Assembly (NCBI RefSeq): GCF_018531465.1
Contig: NZ_JAHDTF010000011.1
Location: 124,001-188,000, forward strand
DNA length: 64,000 bases
Source: Sphaerisporangium fuscum
GTDB taxonomy: Bacteria; Actinomycetota; Actinomycetes; Streptosporangiales; Streptosporangiaceae
Direction: 5' to 3'
The position numbers and the translations under genes are program-made. The stretch's first letter is position 1, and each line of letters opens with the position of its first letter. The notes beneath the pieces are model-generated. The model searched no databases. It saw only the letters and a program-made list of their open reading frames with translations, and was not told where the DNA came from. This document shows positions 35,954-44,576 of the stretch, piece by piece.

Positions 35954-37260
35954 AGATCGCATTCCTCGGCGCCGGCAGCGTCGAGTTCACGCAGGGACTG
36001 CTCACCGACCTGTTCGGCTTCCCCGAACTGCGAGAGCGCTCCGACCTGGAGATCGCCCTGCACGACATCAACCCCGACCGCCTGGAGACGGCCGAGGCCG
36101 CGGCCCGCTACATCGCCGCCGAGAAGGGCGCGGGCGGCGCGCTGAAGATCACCACCCACCTGGAGCGGCGGCCCGCCCTCGACGGCGCCGACTTCGTGAT
36201 CAACATCATCCAGGTCGGGATGATCGACGCGACGCGGACCGACTTCGAGATCCCGGCGCGCCACGGCCTGCGCCAGACCATCGGCGACACCCTCGGTGTC
36301 GGCGGGATCTTCCGGGCGCTGCGCACCTTCCCGGTGCTGGACGGGATCGGCCGCGACATCGCCGAGCTGTGCCCGGACGCCTGGCTGCTCAACTACACCA
36401 ACCCGATGGCGATGAACGTCTGGTACCTCGCCGCGGCCACCCCCGTCAAGAACGTCGTCGGCCTGTGCCACTCGGTGCACTGGACGATGCACGACCTCGC
36501 CCAGCTCGTCGGCGTCCCCCTGGAAGAGGTCTCCTACCTCGCGGCCGGGGTGAACCACCAGGCGTGGGTGCTGCGGTTCGAGCGGGCGGGGGAGAGCCTG
36601 TACCCGCTCCTCGACGAGGCCATCGAGCGCGACCCCGGCCTGCTGCGGCGGGTCCGCGTCGACATGTACCGGCGGCTGGGGGTCTATCCCACCGAGAGCA
36701 GCGAGCACTCGGCGGAGTACGTCCCCTGGTACCTGCACAGCGACCAGGAGATCGAGCGGCTGCGCCTCCCGGTGGGCGCCTACATCGGCATCAGCGAGGA
36801 GAACGTGCGCCGCTACGAGGCCACCCGGGACGCCCTGCGGGCCGGCCGGCCGATCGCCGTCGAGGCCACCATGGAGTACGCGCCGCAGATCATCCACAGC
36901 ATCGTCACCGGCACTCCCCGCGTGGTCTACGGCAACGTGGTGAACCGCGGGCTGATCGGCAACCTCCCCGCGGGCTCCGTCGTGGAGGTCCCGTGCGCGG
37001 TGGACGCGCTCGGCGTGCGTCCCACCGCGGTGCCGGACCTGCCGCCGCAGTGCGCGGCCCTGAACCGCGCGTACGTCGCCGTCAACGAGCTCACCGTGCG
37101 CGCCGCCGTCGAGGGGCGGCCGGAGTACATCCGGCACGCCATGATGGCCGACCCCAACACCGCAGCGTCGCTCACCGTCGAGGCCATCGCGGAGCTGTGC
37201 GACGACATGGTGCGGGCGCACGGCGACCTGCTGCCGGAGCCGCTGCGGAGCCGGTCGTGA
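35950..37260 (+). CDS. GH4 alpha-galactosidase/alpha-glucosidase-type NAD+- and Mn2+-dependent glycosidase
   Basis: 436 residues with a GTG start and a 4-bp overlap with pfkB. The NAD motif FLGAGSVEFTQ is at the N-terminus. C173-H174 in LCHSVHW bind the Mn ion, and the HSV form is typical of alpha-galactosidase/alpha-glucosidase members rather than 6-phospho-glycosidases. GVNHQAWVL (about 199) is conserved. GH4 cleaves through redox and elimination steps. Substrate is likely an alpha-linked galactoside or galactosaminide given the GH114 neighbour (inference). Confidence 0.92.
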   Translation: MKIAFLGAGSVEFTQGLLTDLFGFPELRERSDLEIALHDINPDRLETAEAAARYIAAEKGAGGALKITTHLERRPALDGADFVINIIQVGMIDATRTDFEIPARHGLRQTIGDTLGVGGIFRALRTFPVLDGIGRDIAELCPDAWLLNYTNPMAMNVWYLAAATPVKNVVGLCHSVHWTMHDLAQLVGVPLEEVSYLAAGVNHQAWVLRFERAGESLYPLLDEAIERDPGLLRRVRVDMYRRLGVYPTESSEHSAEYVPWYLHSDQEIERLRLPVGAYIGISEENVRRYEATRDALRAGRPIAVEATMEYAPQIIHSIVTGTPRVVYGNVVNRGLIGNLPAGSVVEVPCAVDALGVRPTAVPDLPPQCAALNRAYVAVNELTVRAAVEGRPEYIRHAMMADPNTAASLTVEAIAELCDDMVRAHGDLLPEPLRSRS

Positions 37261-38543
37261 GCGGGCGCCTGAGGGGAGCGCTGGTCGCCGCGGCCGTCGC
37301 GGTCGCGGCGCTCGCCGCGTGCGGGGCGCCCGCCGAGGATTCCTCGGGTCCGGTGAAGGTCGTCTGGTGGCACGGCCAGGTGGAGCTCCAGGCCAAGGTC
37401 ATCGACGGGCTCGCGGCCGACTACAACCGCACCCACCCGGGCGTCCAGGTCGTGCCGGCCGTCGGCACCACCAACGTCGACAACATGCTGCAGAAGGTGC
37501 AGGCGGCGCTCGCGGGCGGGGACGCCCCGGACATCGCCTACATGTACGGCTCCTGGGGGGCCCACCTGGCCAAGAGCCCGAAGGTGTACGACCTGAGCAA
37601 GGTCGTACACGACCCGGCGTTCGGCTGGGACGACTTCTGGCCCTCGGAGCGGGCGGTGGCCGAGGTGAAGGACAAGGTCATCGGCATCCCGGCCATCGTC
37701 GACAACCTCGCCGTCGTCTACAACAAGAAGCTGTTCGACGCGGCGGGGGTGCCGTACCCGTCCAAGGACTGGACCTGGGACGACTTCCGCGCCGCCGCCA
37801 AGAAGCTGACCTCGCCCGACAAGGGCGTGTACGGCACGGCCTACCCGGTCACCGGCACCGAGGACACCACGTGGCGGTTCTGGCCCATGCTGTGGCAGCA
37901 GGGCGGTGCGATCGTCTCGGCGGACGGGAAGAAGGCGACCGTCAACACCCCGCAGGCGGTGCAGGCGCTCGGCCTCTGGCAGGCGATGGCCCGCCAGGAC
38001 AAGTCGGTCTACCTTGACCAGAACGGCGAGAAGTTCCTGCCGCTGTTCCAGAGCGGGAAGCTCGGCATGGTCGTCGCCGGGCCCTACGCGCTGCTCGACT
38101 TCATCGAGCACAAGATCTCCTACGGCGTCCAGGTCCTGCCGGGATACGCGGGGAACCACGAGACCATCGCCGGTCCGGACAACTGGGTGGTGTTCGACAA
38201 CGGCTCGCGCCGGGCCAAGGCCGCCACCGACTTCCTGACCTGGCTCACACGGCCAGAGCAGGACGCCCGGTGGACGCTCGGCCTCGGCAACCTCCCCGTC
38301 CGCAAGGCGACCATGGAATTGCCGGCCTACAAGAAGTTCGTCAAGGACTTCCCCGGCGTGGACGTGTTCACCGCCAACCTCGCCAACGCCAAGCAGGCCC
38401 GCCCGGTCCTGGAGGCCTATCCGGACCTGTCCGAGAAGATGGGCAACGCCATCGCCCGGGCGATGATCGGCGGCACGCCGCCGCAGCAGGCCCTCGACCA
38501 GGCGGCCGAGGAGTCCGGCCGGGTGCTCGCGAGGTCACGATGA
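37257..38543 (+). CDS. CUT1 extracellular sugar-binding lipoprotein
   Basis: 428 residues from a GTG that overlaps the GH4 stop (GTGA). The lipobox VAALAAC puts the modified Cys near residue 22. The SBP_bac_1 fold follows: VVWWHGQVELQAKV, then GGDAPDIAYMYGSW, and GKLGMVVAGPYALLDF around residue 265. It captures the oligosaccharide for the downstream permeases. Confidence 0.93.
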   Translation: MSGRLRGALVAAAVAVAALAACGAPAEDSSGPVKVVWWHGQVELQAKVIDGLAADYNRTHPGVQVVPAVGTTNVDNMLQKVQAALAGGDAPDIAYMYGSWGAHLAKSPKVYDLSKVVHDPAFGWDDFWPSERAVAEVKDKVIGIPAIVDNLAVVYNKKLFDAAGVPYPSKDWTWDDFRAAAKKLTSPDKGVYGTAYPVTGTEDTTWRFWPMLWQQGGAIVSADGKKATVNTPQAVQALGLWQAMARQDKSVYLDQNGEKFLPLFQSGKLGMVVAGPYALLDFIEHKISYGVQVLPGYAGNHETIAGPDNWVVFDNGSRRAKAATDFLTWLTRPEQDARWTLGLGNLPVRKATMELPAYKKFVKDFPGVDVFTANLANAKQARPVLEAYPDLSEKMGNAIARAMIGGTPPQQALDQAAEESGRVLARSR

Positions 38544-39454
38544 GCGTCTCCGTGGGCGTGCGGCGGGTGCCTCTCCGCGTGGGTCCCCGCCGCCTGCTGC
38601 CCGACCTGACCGGATGGGGCTTCGTGCTCCCGGCGACCCTGGTGATCGTGGGGCTGTCGCTGTTCCCGGCGGCGTGGGCGCTGCTGCTGTCGCTGCGCGA
38701 CGGAGACCTGATCTCCGGCGGGGAGTTCGTCGGGCTGCAGAACTACCGCGACATGCTGAGCGACACCGACCTGCTGGCCGCGACCGGGCACACGCTGCTG
38801 TACACCGTGCTGTTCGTGCCCGGCTCGGTGCTCCTCGGGCTGCCGCTGGCGATCGCCCTCAACCGGCCCATCAGGCTGATCGGGTTCTACCGCACCTGCA
38901 TCTTCGTGCCGTACGTCGTCTCGGCCGCCGCCACCGGCATCCTCGCCGACTTCGTCTTCGACCCGGAGTTCGGCGTGGCCAACACGCTGCTCCAGGCGGT
39001 CGGCCTGCCCCGCATGGGGTTCATGCAGGACCCCGGTCAGGCCATGATCGTGCTGGTCGTCATCTCCCTGTGGGGCGGCGTCGGCCTCCCGGCCGTGGTG
39101 TACCTCGCGGCGCTGCAGGACATCCCGCGCGAGCTGACGGAGGCCGCGCGGGTCGACGGCGCCGGCTGGTGGCAGGTGTTCACGAACGTCACCGTGCCCC
39201 AGCTGCGCCCGGCCACGGTGTTCCTGGTGATCTGGCAGACGATCAACGCGCTCCAGTTGTTCGACCTCGTCTACACCACCACCAAGGGGCAGCCGCTCGA
39301 CTCCACCACCGTGATCGTCTTCTACCTGTACCAGCAGGCGTTCCAGCTGTTCCACTCCGGCTACGGGGCCGCGGTCGCCTACGGCCTGTTCGTGCTCACG
39401 CTCGTGGTGTCGGCGCTGGCCCTGTGGTACTCGCGCCGGGGGGAGGCCAAATGA
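38540..39454 (+). CDS. Carbohydrate ABC transporter permease (MalF-type)
   Basis: 304 residues with six membrane helices. EAA loop TEAARVDGAGWWQVFTNVTVPQL at about 195-217. ATGA overlaps on both sides couple it to the binding protein and the second permease. No ATPase gene is in the operon. Confidence 0.93.
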   Translation: MSVSVGVRRVPLRVGPRRLLPDLTGWGFVLPATLVIVGLSLFPAAWALLLSLRDGDLISGGEFVGLQNYRDMLSDTDLLAATGHTLLYTVLFVPGSVLLGLPLAIALNRPIRLIGFYRTCIFVPYVVSAAATGILADFVFDPEFGVANTLLQAVGLPRMGFMQDPGQAMIVLVVISLWGGVGLPAVVYLAALQDIPRELTEAARVDGAGWWQVFTNVTVPQLRPATVFLVIWQTINALQLFDLVYTTTKGQPLDSTTVIVFYLYQQAFQLFHSGYGAAVAYGLFVLTLVVSALALWYSRRGEAK

Positions 39455-40308
39455 CCGGAACGACCGCGCTCCACCGGCGCCCGCACCCGTCCGGGAAGGG
39501 GCGGCGGCACTGGCTCGCCCACCTGATCCTGATGCCGACGGCACTGGTGTTCGTGGCGCCGCTGGTGTGGATGACGCTCACCGCGTTCATGCCGGACACC
39601 GACATCAACCGCTATCCGCCGCGCCTGTGGCCCTCCCACTTCACCCTGGCCGGTTTCCAGCGGATCTTCACCGAGGACGACTACCCGCGCTGGCTGCTGA
39701 ACACGGTCATCGTCTCCGCGGTCGCCGTGGCCGGGCACCTGGTGCTCTGCTCCCTGGCGGGCTACGGCTTCGCCCGCCTGCGGTTCCGGGGCAGGGGGGT
39801 CACCTTCGCCCTGATCATGGCCACGGTCATGGTGCCGGTGCAGGTGCTCATGATCCCGACCTTCATGATGTTCCGGAACCTGCGGCTGATCGACACGCTC
39901 GGCGCGGCCTTCGTCCCCTGGCTGGCCTCGGCCTTCGGCGTCTTCCTGATGCGGCAGTTCTTCCTGTCGCTGCCCCGGGAGCTGGAGGAGGCCGCGACGA
40001 TCGACGGGGCCTCGCGTCTCGGCGTGTTCTTCAGGGTCGTGCTCCCGCTCGCCCGCCCGGCGCTCGCCACGCTGACCGTCTTCACGCTGCTCGGCGCCTG
40101 GAACGACCTGATCTGGCCGCTCGTCGCGATCAGCTCCGAGGACACCTACACGGTGCAGATGGGCCTGGCCACCTTCGCGGGGGCCCGGCACACCGAGTGG
40201 TCGGCGCTGATGGCGGGCAACCTCGCCGCGACGCTCCCGCTGGTCGTGGCGTTCATCGTCGCGCAGCGGCACTTCGTGGCGACCATGAGCTTCTCGGGAC
40301 TGAAGTAG
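39451..40308 (+). CDS. Carbohydrate ABC transporter permease (MalG-type)
   Basis: 285 residues with six membrane helices. EAA loop EEAATIDGASRLGVFFRVVLP at about 179-199. It is the last gene of the GH114-PfkB-GH4-ABC operon; the final residues SFSGLK are typical of MalG proteins. Confidence 0.93.
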   Translation: MTGTTALHRRPHPSGKGRRHWLAHLILMPTALVFVAPLVWMTLTAFMPDTDINRYPPRLWPSHFTLAGFQRIFTEDDYPRWLLNTVIVSAVAVAGHLVLCSLAGYGFARLRFRGRGVTFALIMATVMVPVQVLMIPTFMMFRNLRLIDTLGAAFVPWLASAFGVFLMRQFFLSLPRELEEAATIDGASRLGVFFRVVLPLARPALATLTVFTLLGAWNDLIWPLVAISSEDTYTVQMGLATFAGARHTEWSALMAGNLAATLPLVVAFIVAQRHFVATMSFSGLK

Positions 40309-40331
40309 GCACGCTCCTGGACACCGCGCGC

Positions 40332-40351
40332 AACTTACGCGAACGTAGGTT
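40332..40351. promoter_or_regulatory. Candidate operator upstream of acyltransferase (AACTTACG-CGAA-CGTAGGTT)
   Basis: A 20-bp inverted repeat (8+4+8, one mismatch pair) 12 bp before the acyltransferase ATG. It resembles TetR-family lipid-regulator operators in actinobacteria, but no regulator is adjacent. Confidence 0.6.
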
Positions 40352-40363
40352 ACTGTTCGGTAC

Positions 40364-41104
40364 ATGGCTGAGATCGTGTACCCCCTGGTGATCGCGACCG
40401 CGCGCGGGCTGTTCAAGGCGCTCGACCTCCGGGTCGCCGTGGAGGGGGCCGGGCGGGTGCCGGCGAGCGGCGGCGCGGTGCTGGTGAGCAACCACGTGAG
40501 CTATCTCGACTTCATCTTCGTGGGGTACGGCGCGCTGCCCTCCCGCCGCCTGGTGCGGTTCATGGCCAAGAAGGAGGTCTTCGCCCACCCGGTCTCCGGG
40601 CCGCTGATGCGCGGCATGCGCCACATCCCCGTCGACCGGGCGGCGGGGGCCGGGGCGTACGACCGGGCCGTGCGCGACCTGCGGTCCGGCGAGGTGGTCG
40701 GGGTGTTCGCCGAGGCGACGATCAGCCGGTCCTTCACCGTCAAGGAGATCAAGAACGGCGCGGTCCGCATGGCGGCCGCCGCCGAGGTGCCGCTCATCCC
40801 CGTCGTCGTCTGGGGCACCCAGCGCATGTGGACCAAGGGCCGCCCGAAGAACCTCCTCCAGCGGCGTCTGCCCGTCACCGTCGACGTCGGCGAGCCCATG
40901 TTCCCCAAGCCGGGGGAGGACGTCGCCCGGCTCACCGCCGACCTGCGCGTCCGACTGTCCGAGCAGCTCGAGCGGGTGCAGCGCGCCTATCCCGGCGGCC
41001 GCCCGGGGGCCTGGTGGCAGCCCGCCCACCTCGGCGGCTCCGCCCCCACCCCGGACGAGGCCGAGGCCATGGACGCCGCCGAACGGGCCGCGCGCCGCCG
41101 CTGA
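40364..41104 (+). CDS. 1-acylglycerol-3-phosphate O-acyltransferase family protein (PlsC-like)
   Basis: 246 residues. The catalytic NHxxxxD box reads NHVSYLD (about 44-50). Block II is FMAKKEVFAHPVSG and the acceptor-site block is GVFAEATISRSF (about 121), in place of the common FPEGTRS. A short hydrophobic N-terminal helix suggests membrane association. It probably acylates a lysophospholipid or related acceptor. A 20-bp palindrome directly upstream suggests control by a lipid-responsive repressor. Confidence 0.87.
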   Translation: MAEIVYPLVIATARGLFKALDLRVAVEGAGRVPASGGAVLVSNHVSYLDFIFVGYGALPSRRLVRFMAKKEVFAHPVSGPLMRGMRHIPVDRAAGAGAYDRAVRDLRSGEVVGVFAEATISRSFTVKEIKNGAVRMAAAAEVPLIPVVVWGTQRMWTKGRPKNLLQRRLPVTVDVGEPMFPKPGEDVARLTADLRVRLSEQLERVQRAYPGGRPGAWWQPAHLGGSAPTPDEAEAMDAAERAARRR

Positions 41105-41158
41105 CCGTTCCGGCGGGTCCGGCCCGAGATCGGCGCGGTGTGCCGGTACCGTGACGGT

Positions 41159-41584
41159 ATGGAGCGAATGGGTGACAGTGAGTGGCGCGAGTTCGTGCTC
41201 GAGGGGACGCGGACGGCGAAGATCGGGGTGGCGCGGGGCGACGGCCGCCCGCACGTCACCCCCGTCTGGTTCACTCTCGACGGTGACGACCTGGTCTTCA
41301 CCACCAGCGGCACCGGCCAGAAGTCCAAGAGCCTGCGCCGCGATCCCCGGCTCGCCGCCTGCGTCGACGAGGAGCGCCCGCCGTACTCCTTCGTCATGAT
41401 CGACGGCACCGCGACCCTCTCCGACGACCTGGACGAGCTGGTCAAATGGGCCACGGTGCTCGGCGGGCGCTACATGGGCCCCGACCGCGCCGAGGAGTTC
41501 GGCAGGCGCAACGGCGTCCCCGGCGAGATCGTCGTACGGGTCCGCATCACCAAGGTCATCGCCATGCGCGCCATCGCCGAGTGA
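41159..41584 (+). CDS. PPOX-fold F420/FMN-dependent protein
   Basis: 141 residues of the pyridoxamine-phosphate-oxidase-like split barrel. TRTAKIGVARGDGRPHVTPVWFTLDGDDLVFTTS (in parts: KIGVARGDGRPHVTPVWF, DDLVFTTS) and KSKSLRRDPRLAACVD are characteristic of the PPOX class F420-dependent family of actinobacteria. The ATG at 41159 is chosen; an ATG three codons later is equally possible, and a GTG at 41138 less so. Substrate unknown. Confidence 0.85.
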   Translation: MERMGDSEWREFVLEGTRTAKIGVARGDGRPHVTPVWFTLDGDDLVFTTSGTGQKSKSLRRDPRLAACVDEERPPYSFVMIDGTATLSDDLDELVKWATVLGGRYMGPDRAEEFGRRNGVPGEIVVRVRITKVIAMRAIAE

Positions 41585-41684
41585 GGGCCTCGAGGGGCGC
41601 CCCTCGCCGCCGAGCGGAGCGCGGCCATGAGCACGACCGCTGCCTCGAGGAGCACCTCTGGCCCACCGGGCGGAGGAAGGCGCT

Positions 41685-42305
41685 CTAAAGAAGGCTCAGC
41701 GCCCGCTCGGCCAGCCCCGCCGGAGCCGTCTTCGGGGAGCCGGCGTCGAACGGCGGCTGTGGGTCGTACTCGATCACCAGTTGCACCGCCTGCGCCGTCG
41801 TCTCGTCGAAGGCGCGGGCGAGCAGCGCCAAGGCCATGTCGATGCCCGAGGACACGCCCGCCGCGGTCACGATCCTGCCGTCGGTCACGACCCGCTCGCT
41901 CACCGGCTGGGCCCCGAACTTCGCGAGCTGATCGAGGATGGCCCAGTGCGAGGTCGCCCTCCTGCCACCGAGCAGTCCCGCCTTGCCCAGCAGGAACGAC
42001 CCGCTGCACACCGACGTCGTCCAGCGCGTGTGCTCGTGCGCCCGGGCGATCCAGCCCACCAGGTCCGGGTCGGACAGGGCGTCCCCCGTCCCCGGTCCGC
42101 CCGGCACGATCACCACGTCGGGGTCGGGCAGGTCGGCGTAGGAGGCCGTGGCCGCCAGGCTGAGGGTCCCCCGGTCGTCCAGGACGGGACCGGGCTCGGC
42201 GGCGACGAAGGTCACCGTGCACCCCGGGGCGAAGGCCATCACCGTGTACGGCCCGACGGCGTCGAGGGCGGTGAAGCGGGGGTAGAGAGGGATGGCGACG
42301 CGCAA
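41685..42305 (-). CDS. DJ-1/PfpI-family protein (TTG start)
   Basis: 206 residues. VCSGSFLLGKAGLL (about 98-111) contains the nucleophile-elbow Cys, and TSHWAILDQL follows. This is the isonitrile-hydratase/ThiJ-like branch. GGAGAATCCACG stands upstream of TTG, and no other start fits, so TTG is used. Its first 67 bp overlap the 3' end of the GlxA-type regulator in another frame. The product resembles that regulator's own N-terminal domain. Enzymatic role unknown. Confidence 0.82.
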   Translation of the reverse strand: MRVAIPLYPRFTALDAVGPYTVMAFAPGCTVTFVAAEPGPVLDDRGTLSLAATASYADLPDPDVVIVPGGPGTGDALSDPDLVGWIARAHEHTRWTTSVCSGSFLLGKAGLLGGRRATSHWAILDQLAKFGAQPVSERVVTDGRIVTAAGVSSGIDMALALLARAFDETTAQAVQLVIEYDPQPPFDAGSPKTAPAGLAERALSLL

Positions 42306-43282
42306 CGTGGATTCTCCTTCGACTGGAACCGGCGACGGTGGTCGCCGGGTGAGATCCGCCAGTGGCGGCGGAACACGCGGTAAAGGGTCTCCGGCGTACC
42401 GAACCCGGACTCCCTGGCCACCCTGTCCAGGGGGTGACCGGTGACCTCCAGGAGCCGCCGGGCCGTGTCGGCGCGGCTGCGCTCGACGTACCTGCCCGGC
42501 GAGAGCCCGGTCTGCTCGGTGAAAACCCGTGAGAAGTGCCGCTCGCTCATCCCCGCCCGGCGGGCCAGGGCGGGGACGCTCAGGTCGGCGGCGGGATTGA
42601 GGTCGATGTACGCCTGGAGCTCCCGCAGCGGCTCGCTGCGCGGCGTCATCGCCTGCATCGGCGTGCTGAACTGGCTCTGCCCGCCGGGCCGGTGGAGGTA
42701 CACCACCAGGCCGCAGGCCACGTTCCGGGCCAGGGCGTGCCCGTGGTCGCGGGCCACCAGGGCGAGCGCCAGGTCGACACCCGAGCTGACCCCGGCCGAG
42801 GTCCACACCTTCCCGTCCTCGATGTAGATCGGGTCGGCGTCCACCTCCACCTCCGGGTACCGGGCGGCCAGGTCGCCGGCGGTGAGCCAGTGGGTGGTCG
42901 CCCGGCGGCCGTTCAGCAGGCCGGCCTCCGCGAGGAGCAACGCGCCGTTGCACACCGACGTGACCCTGCGGGCGCCGGCGGCCAGGCGCGCGATCGCGCC
43001 GACCAGCTCCCGGTCGGCCAGGTGCTCCGGCACCGACAGGCCGCCGACGACCAGCAACGTGTCGACCGGGCCCTCGATCTCGCCGAGCGCGCGGGCGGCG
43101 GTCACCGTGATCCCGTTGCCGGCGGCGACCGGCCCTTCGCGTACGGCGGCCACCTCGACCCGGTAGCCGCCGTCCCGCACCAGCAGGCTCGCGGTGGAGA
43201 ACACATCGGCCGGTCCGGCCAGGTCGAGCAGCTGGAAGCCTTCGAAGGCCACGATCACGACATGCCGCTGCATGCCTTCCAT
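42239..43282 (-). CDS. GlxA-type regulator: DJ-1/PfpI domain plus AraC HTH
   Basis: 347 residues. N-terminal DJ-1/PfpI domain about 5-195 (VVIVAFEGFQLLDLAGP; VCNGALLLAEAGLL with the elbow Cys). C-terminal AraC double HTH about 225-325, ending GFGTPETLYRVFRRHW. The last 22 residues (about 326-347) are out of pattern and arise from reading through the start of the next gene, which may be a natural extension or an old frameshift. The ATG at 43282 is used; ATG at 43273 is an alternative. It probably controls the co-directional PfpI gene. Confidence 0.87.
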   Translation of the reverse strand: MEGMQRHVVIVAFEGFQLLDLAGPADVFSTASLLVRDGGYRVEVAAVREGPVAAGNGITVTAARALGEIEGPVDTLLVVGGLSVPEHLADRELVGAIARLAAGARRVTSVCNGALLLAEAGLLNGRRATTHWLTAGDLAARYPEVEVDADPIYIEDGKVWTSAGVSSGVDLALALVARDHGHALARNVACGLVVYLHRPGGQSQFSTPMQAMTPRSEPLRELQAYIDLNPAADLSVPALARRAGMSERHFSRVFTEQTGLSPGRYVERSRADTARRLLEVTGHPLDRVARESGFGTPETLYRVFRRHWRISPGDHRRRFQSKENPRCASPSLSTPASPPSTPSGRTR

Positions 43283-43358
43283 GCTGGTCGCGGGCCCCGG
43301 ATGGCGTCAACGTCACAGATATTGCAGATTACGCCAGAGATCCGGCCCGGCCGGGCCG

Positions 43359-44576
43359 TCACCAGGTGACGGGGAGCGACCTGACGCCGTAGATGGGCAT
43401 GGTGTGGAGGAAGCTCAGCCGGTCGTCGGGGACGGCCAGGCGCAGGGAGGGGAAGCGGCGGAACAGGGCCCGGTAGGCGATCCGCAGTTCCAGCCGGGCG
43501 AGCGGCTGGCCGAGGCACTGGTGCACCCCGAAGCCGAACGCGACGTGGTGGTTGGGAGCGCGGTGGATGTCCAGCTCGTCGGGGACGGCGAAGACGGCGG
43601 GGTCGCGGTTGGCGGCGTCCGCGGCGGCGATGACGCCCTCGCCCGCCCTGATCGTCACCCCGCCCAGCTCGACGTCCTCGACGGCGACCCGGCGCCTGCC
43701 GGTGTGGGCGACCGTGAGCAGGCGCAGCAACTCCTCCACGGCGGCGTCCGCGACGGCGGGATCGTCCGCGTCACGGATCTCGGCGGCCTGCTCCGGATGG
43801 CGCAGCAGCGTCAGCACCCCGAGGCCGATCATGTTCGCGGTGGTCTCGTGCCCGGCCACGAGCAGCAGCATCGCGGTGGCCACGGTCTCCCGCAGGGTCA
43901 GCTCCCCGGTACGGACGTGCCGCAGGACGAGCCGGCCGATGAGATCGTCTCCCGGGGCGGCGGCCTTGGCGACGACCAGGTCGCGAAGGTAGGCGGCGAG
44001 GGTCCGGGCCGCGTCCGCGGCGGCGGAGGGATCGCCCTGGAGGTCGAGCATGCGGCGGCTCTGCTCTTCGAAGAAGGCGTGGTCGGCGTACGGCACACCG
44101 AGCAGGTGGCAGATGACGGTCGACGGGAGAGGGAGCGCGAAGGCCTGGACCAGGTCCACGGGCTGCCCGCCCGCGGCCATGCCGGACAGGAGCCGCTCGA
44201 CGGTCTCCTCGACCACCGGGCGCAGCGTCTCGGTCCGCCGCACCGTGAACTCCCTGATCAGCATCCGGCGGTGGCGGGTGTGCTCGGGCGGGTCCATGGT
44301 GATGAACGAGCCGGGCCCCTGTCGGCGTGCCCGGCTGGACGGCCCGCGCGCCGGGTACCCCGGCCGGCCGGCGTCGGCGCTGAACCTCGGGTCGGCCAGC
44401 ACCGCGCGCACGTCGTCGTAGCGGGTCACCAGCCACGGAGTGCTGCCGTCCCACAGCCGCACCCTGGTGATCGGCTCCTCCTCCCGCAGGCGGGAGAGAT
44501 CGGGCGGTAAGCCGTACGGGCACGTCCGGGCCATCGGGTAGGCGGGCGGCGAGGCCGGTGCGGGGGAGGTGGTCAT
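43359..44576 (-). CDS. Cytochrome P450
   Basis: 405 residues of the soluble bacterial type. I-helix LLLVAGHETTANMIG (about 236-250), ExxR as EELLR (about 284), and heme loop FGFGVHQCLGQPLAR with the thiolate C354. MDPPEHTRHRRMLIREFTVR near residue 94 is typical of CYP105/CYP107-like actinomycete P450s. No ferredoxin or reductase gene is adjacent. Its ATG overlaps the GH13 stop by 4 bp, so the two are translationally coupled. The substrate cannot be inferred. Confidence 0.93.
   Translation of the reverse strand: MTTSPAPASPPAYPMARTCPYGLPPDLSRLREEEPITRVRLWDGSTPWLVTRYDDVRAVLADPRFSADAGRPGYPARGPSSRARRQGPGSFITMDPPEHTRHRRMLIREFTVRRTETLRPVVEETVERLLSGMAAGGQPVDLVQAFALPLPSTVICHLLGVPYADHAFFEEQSRRMLDLQGDPSAAADAARTLAAYLRDLVVAKAAAPGDDLIGRLVLRHVRTGELTLRETVATAMLLLVAGHETTANMIGLGVLTLLRHPEQAAEIRDADDPAVADAAVEELLRLLTVAHTGRRRVAVEDVELGGVTIRAGEGVIAAADAANRDPAVFAVPDELDIHRAPNHHVAFGFGVHQCLGQPLARLELRIAYRALFRRFPSLRLAVPDDRLSFLHTMPIYGVRSLPVTW

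Noticed and set aside
36025..36045. GAGAGCGCTCC resembling the LacI operator
   Set aside because: It is only a partial match and lies inside the GH4 coding sequence, not at a promoter.
41591..41606. Perfect palindrome CGAGGGGCGCCCCTCG
   Set aside because: It has no loop space and lies just after the PPOX gene; it may help termination but is too short and GC-only to call as an operator or terminator with confidence.
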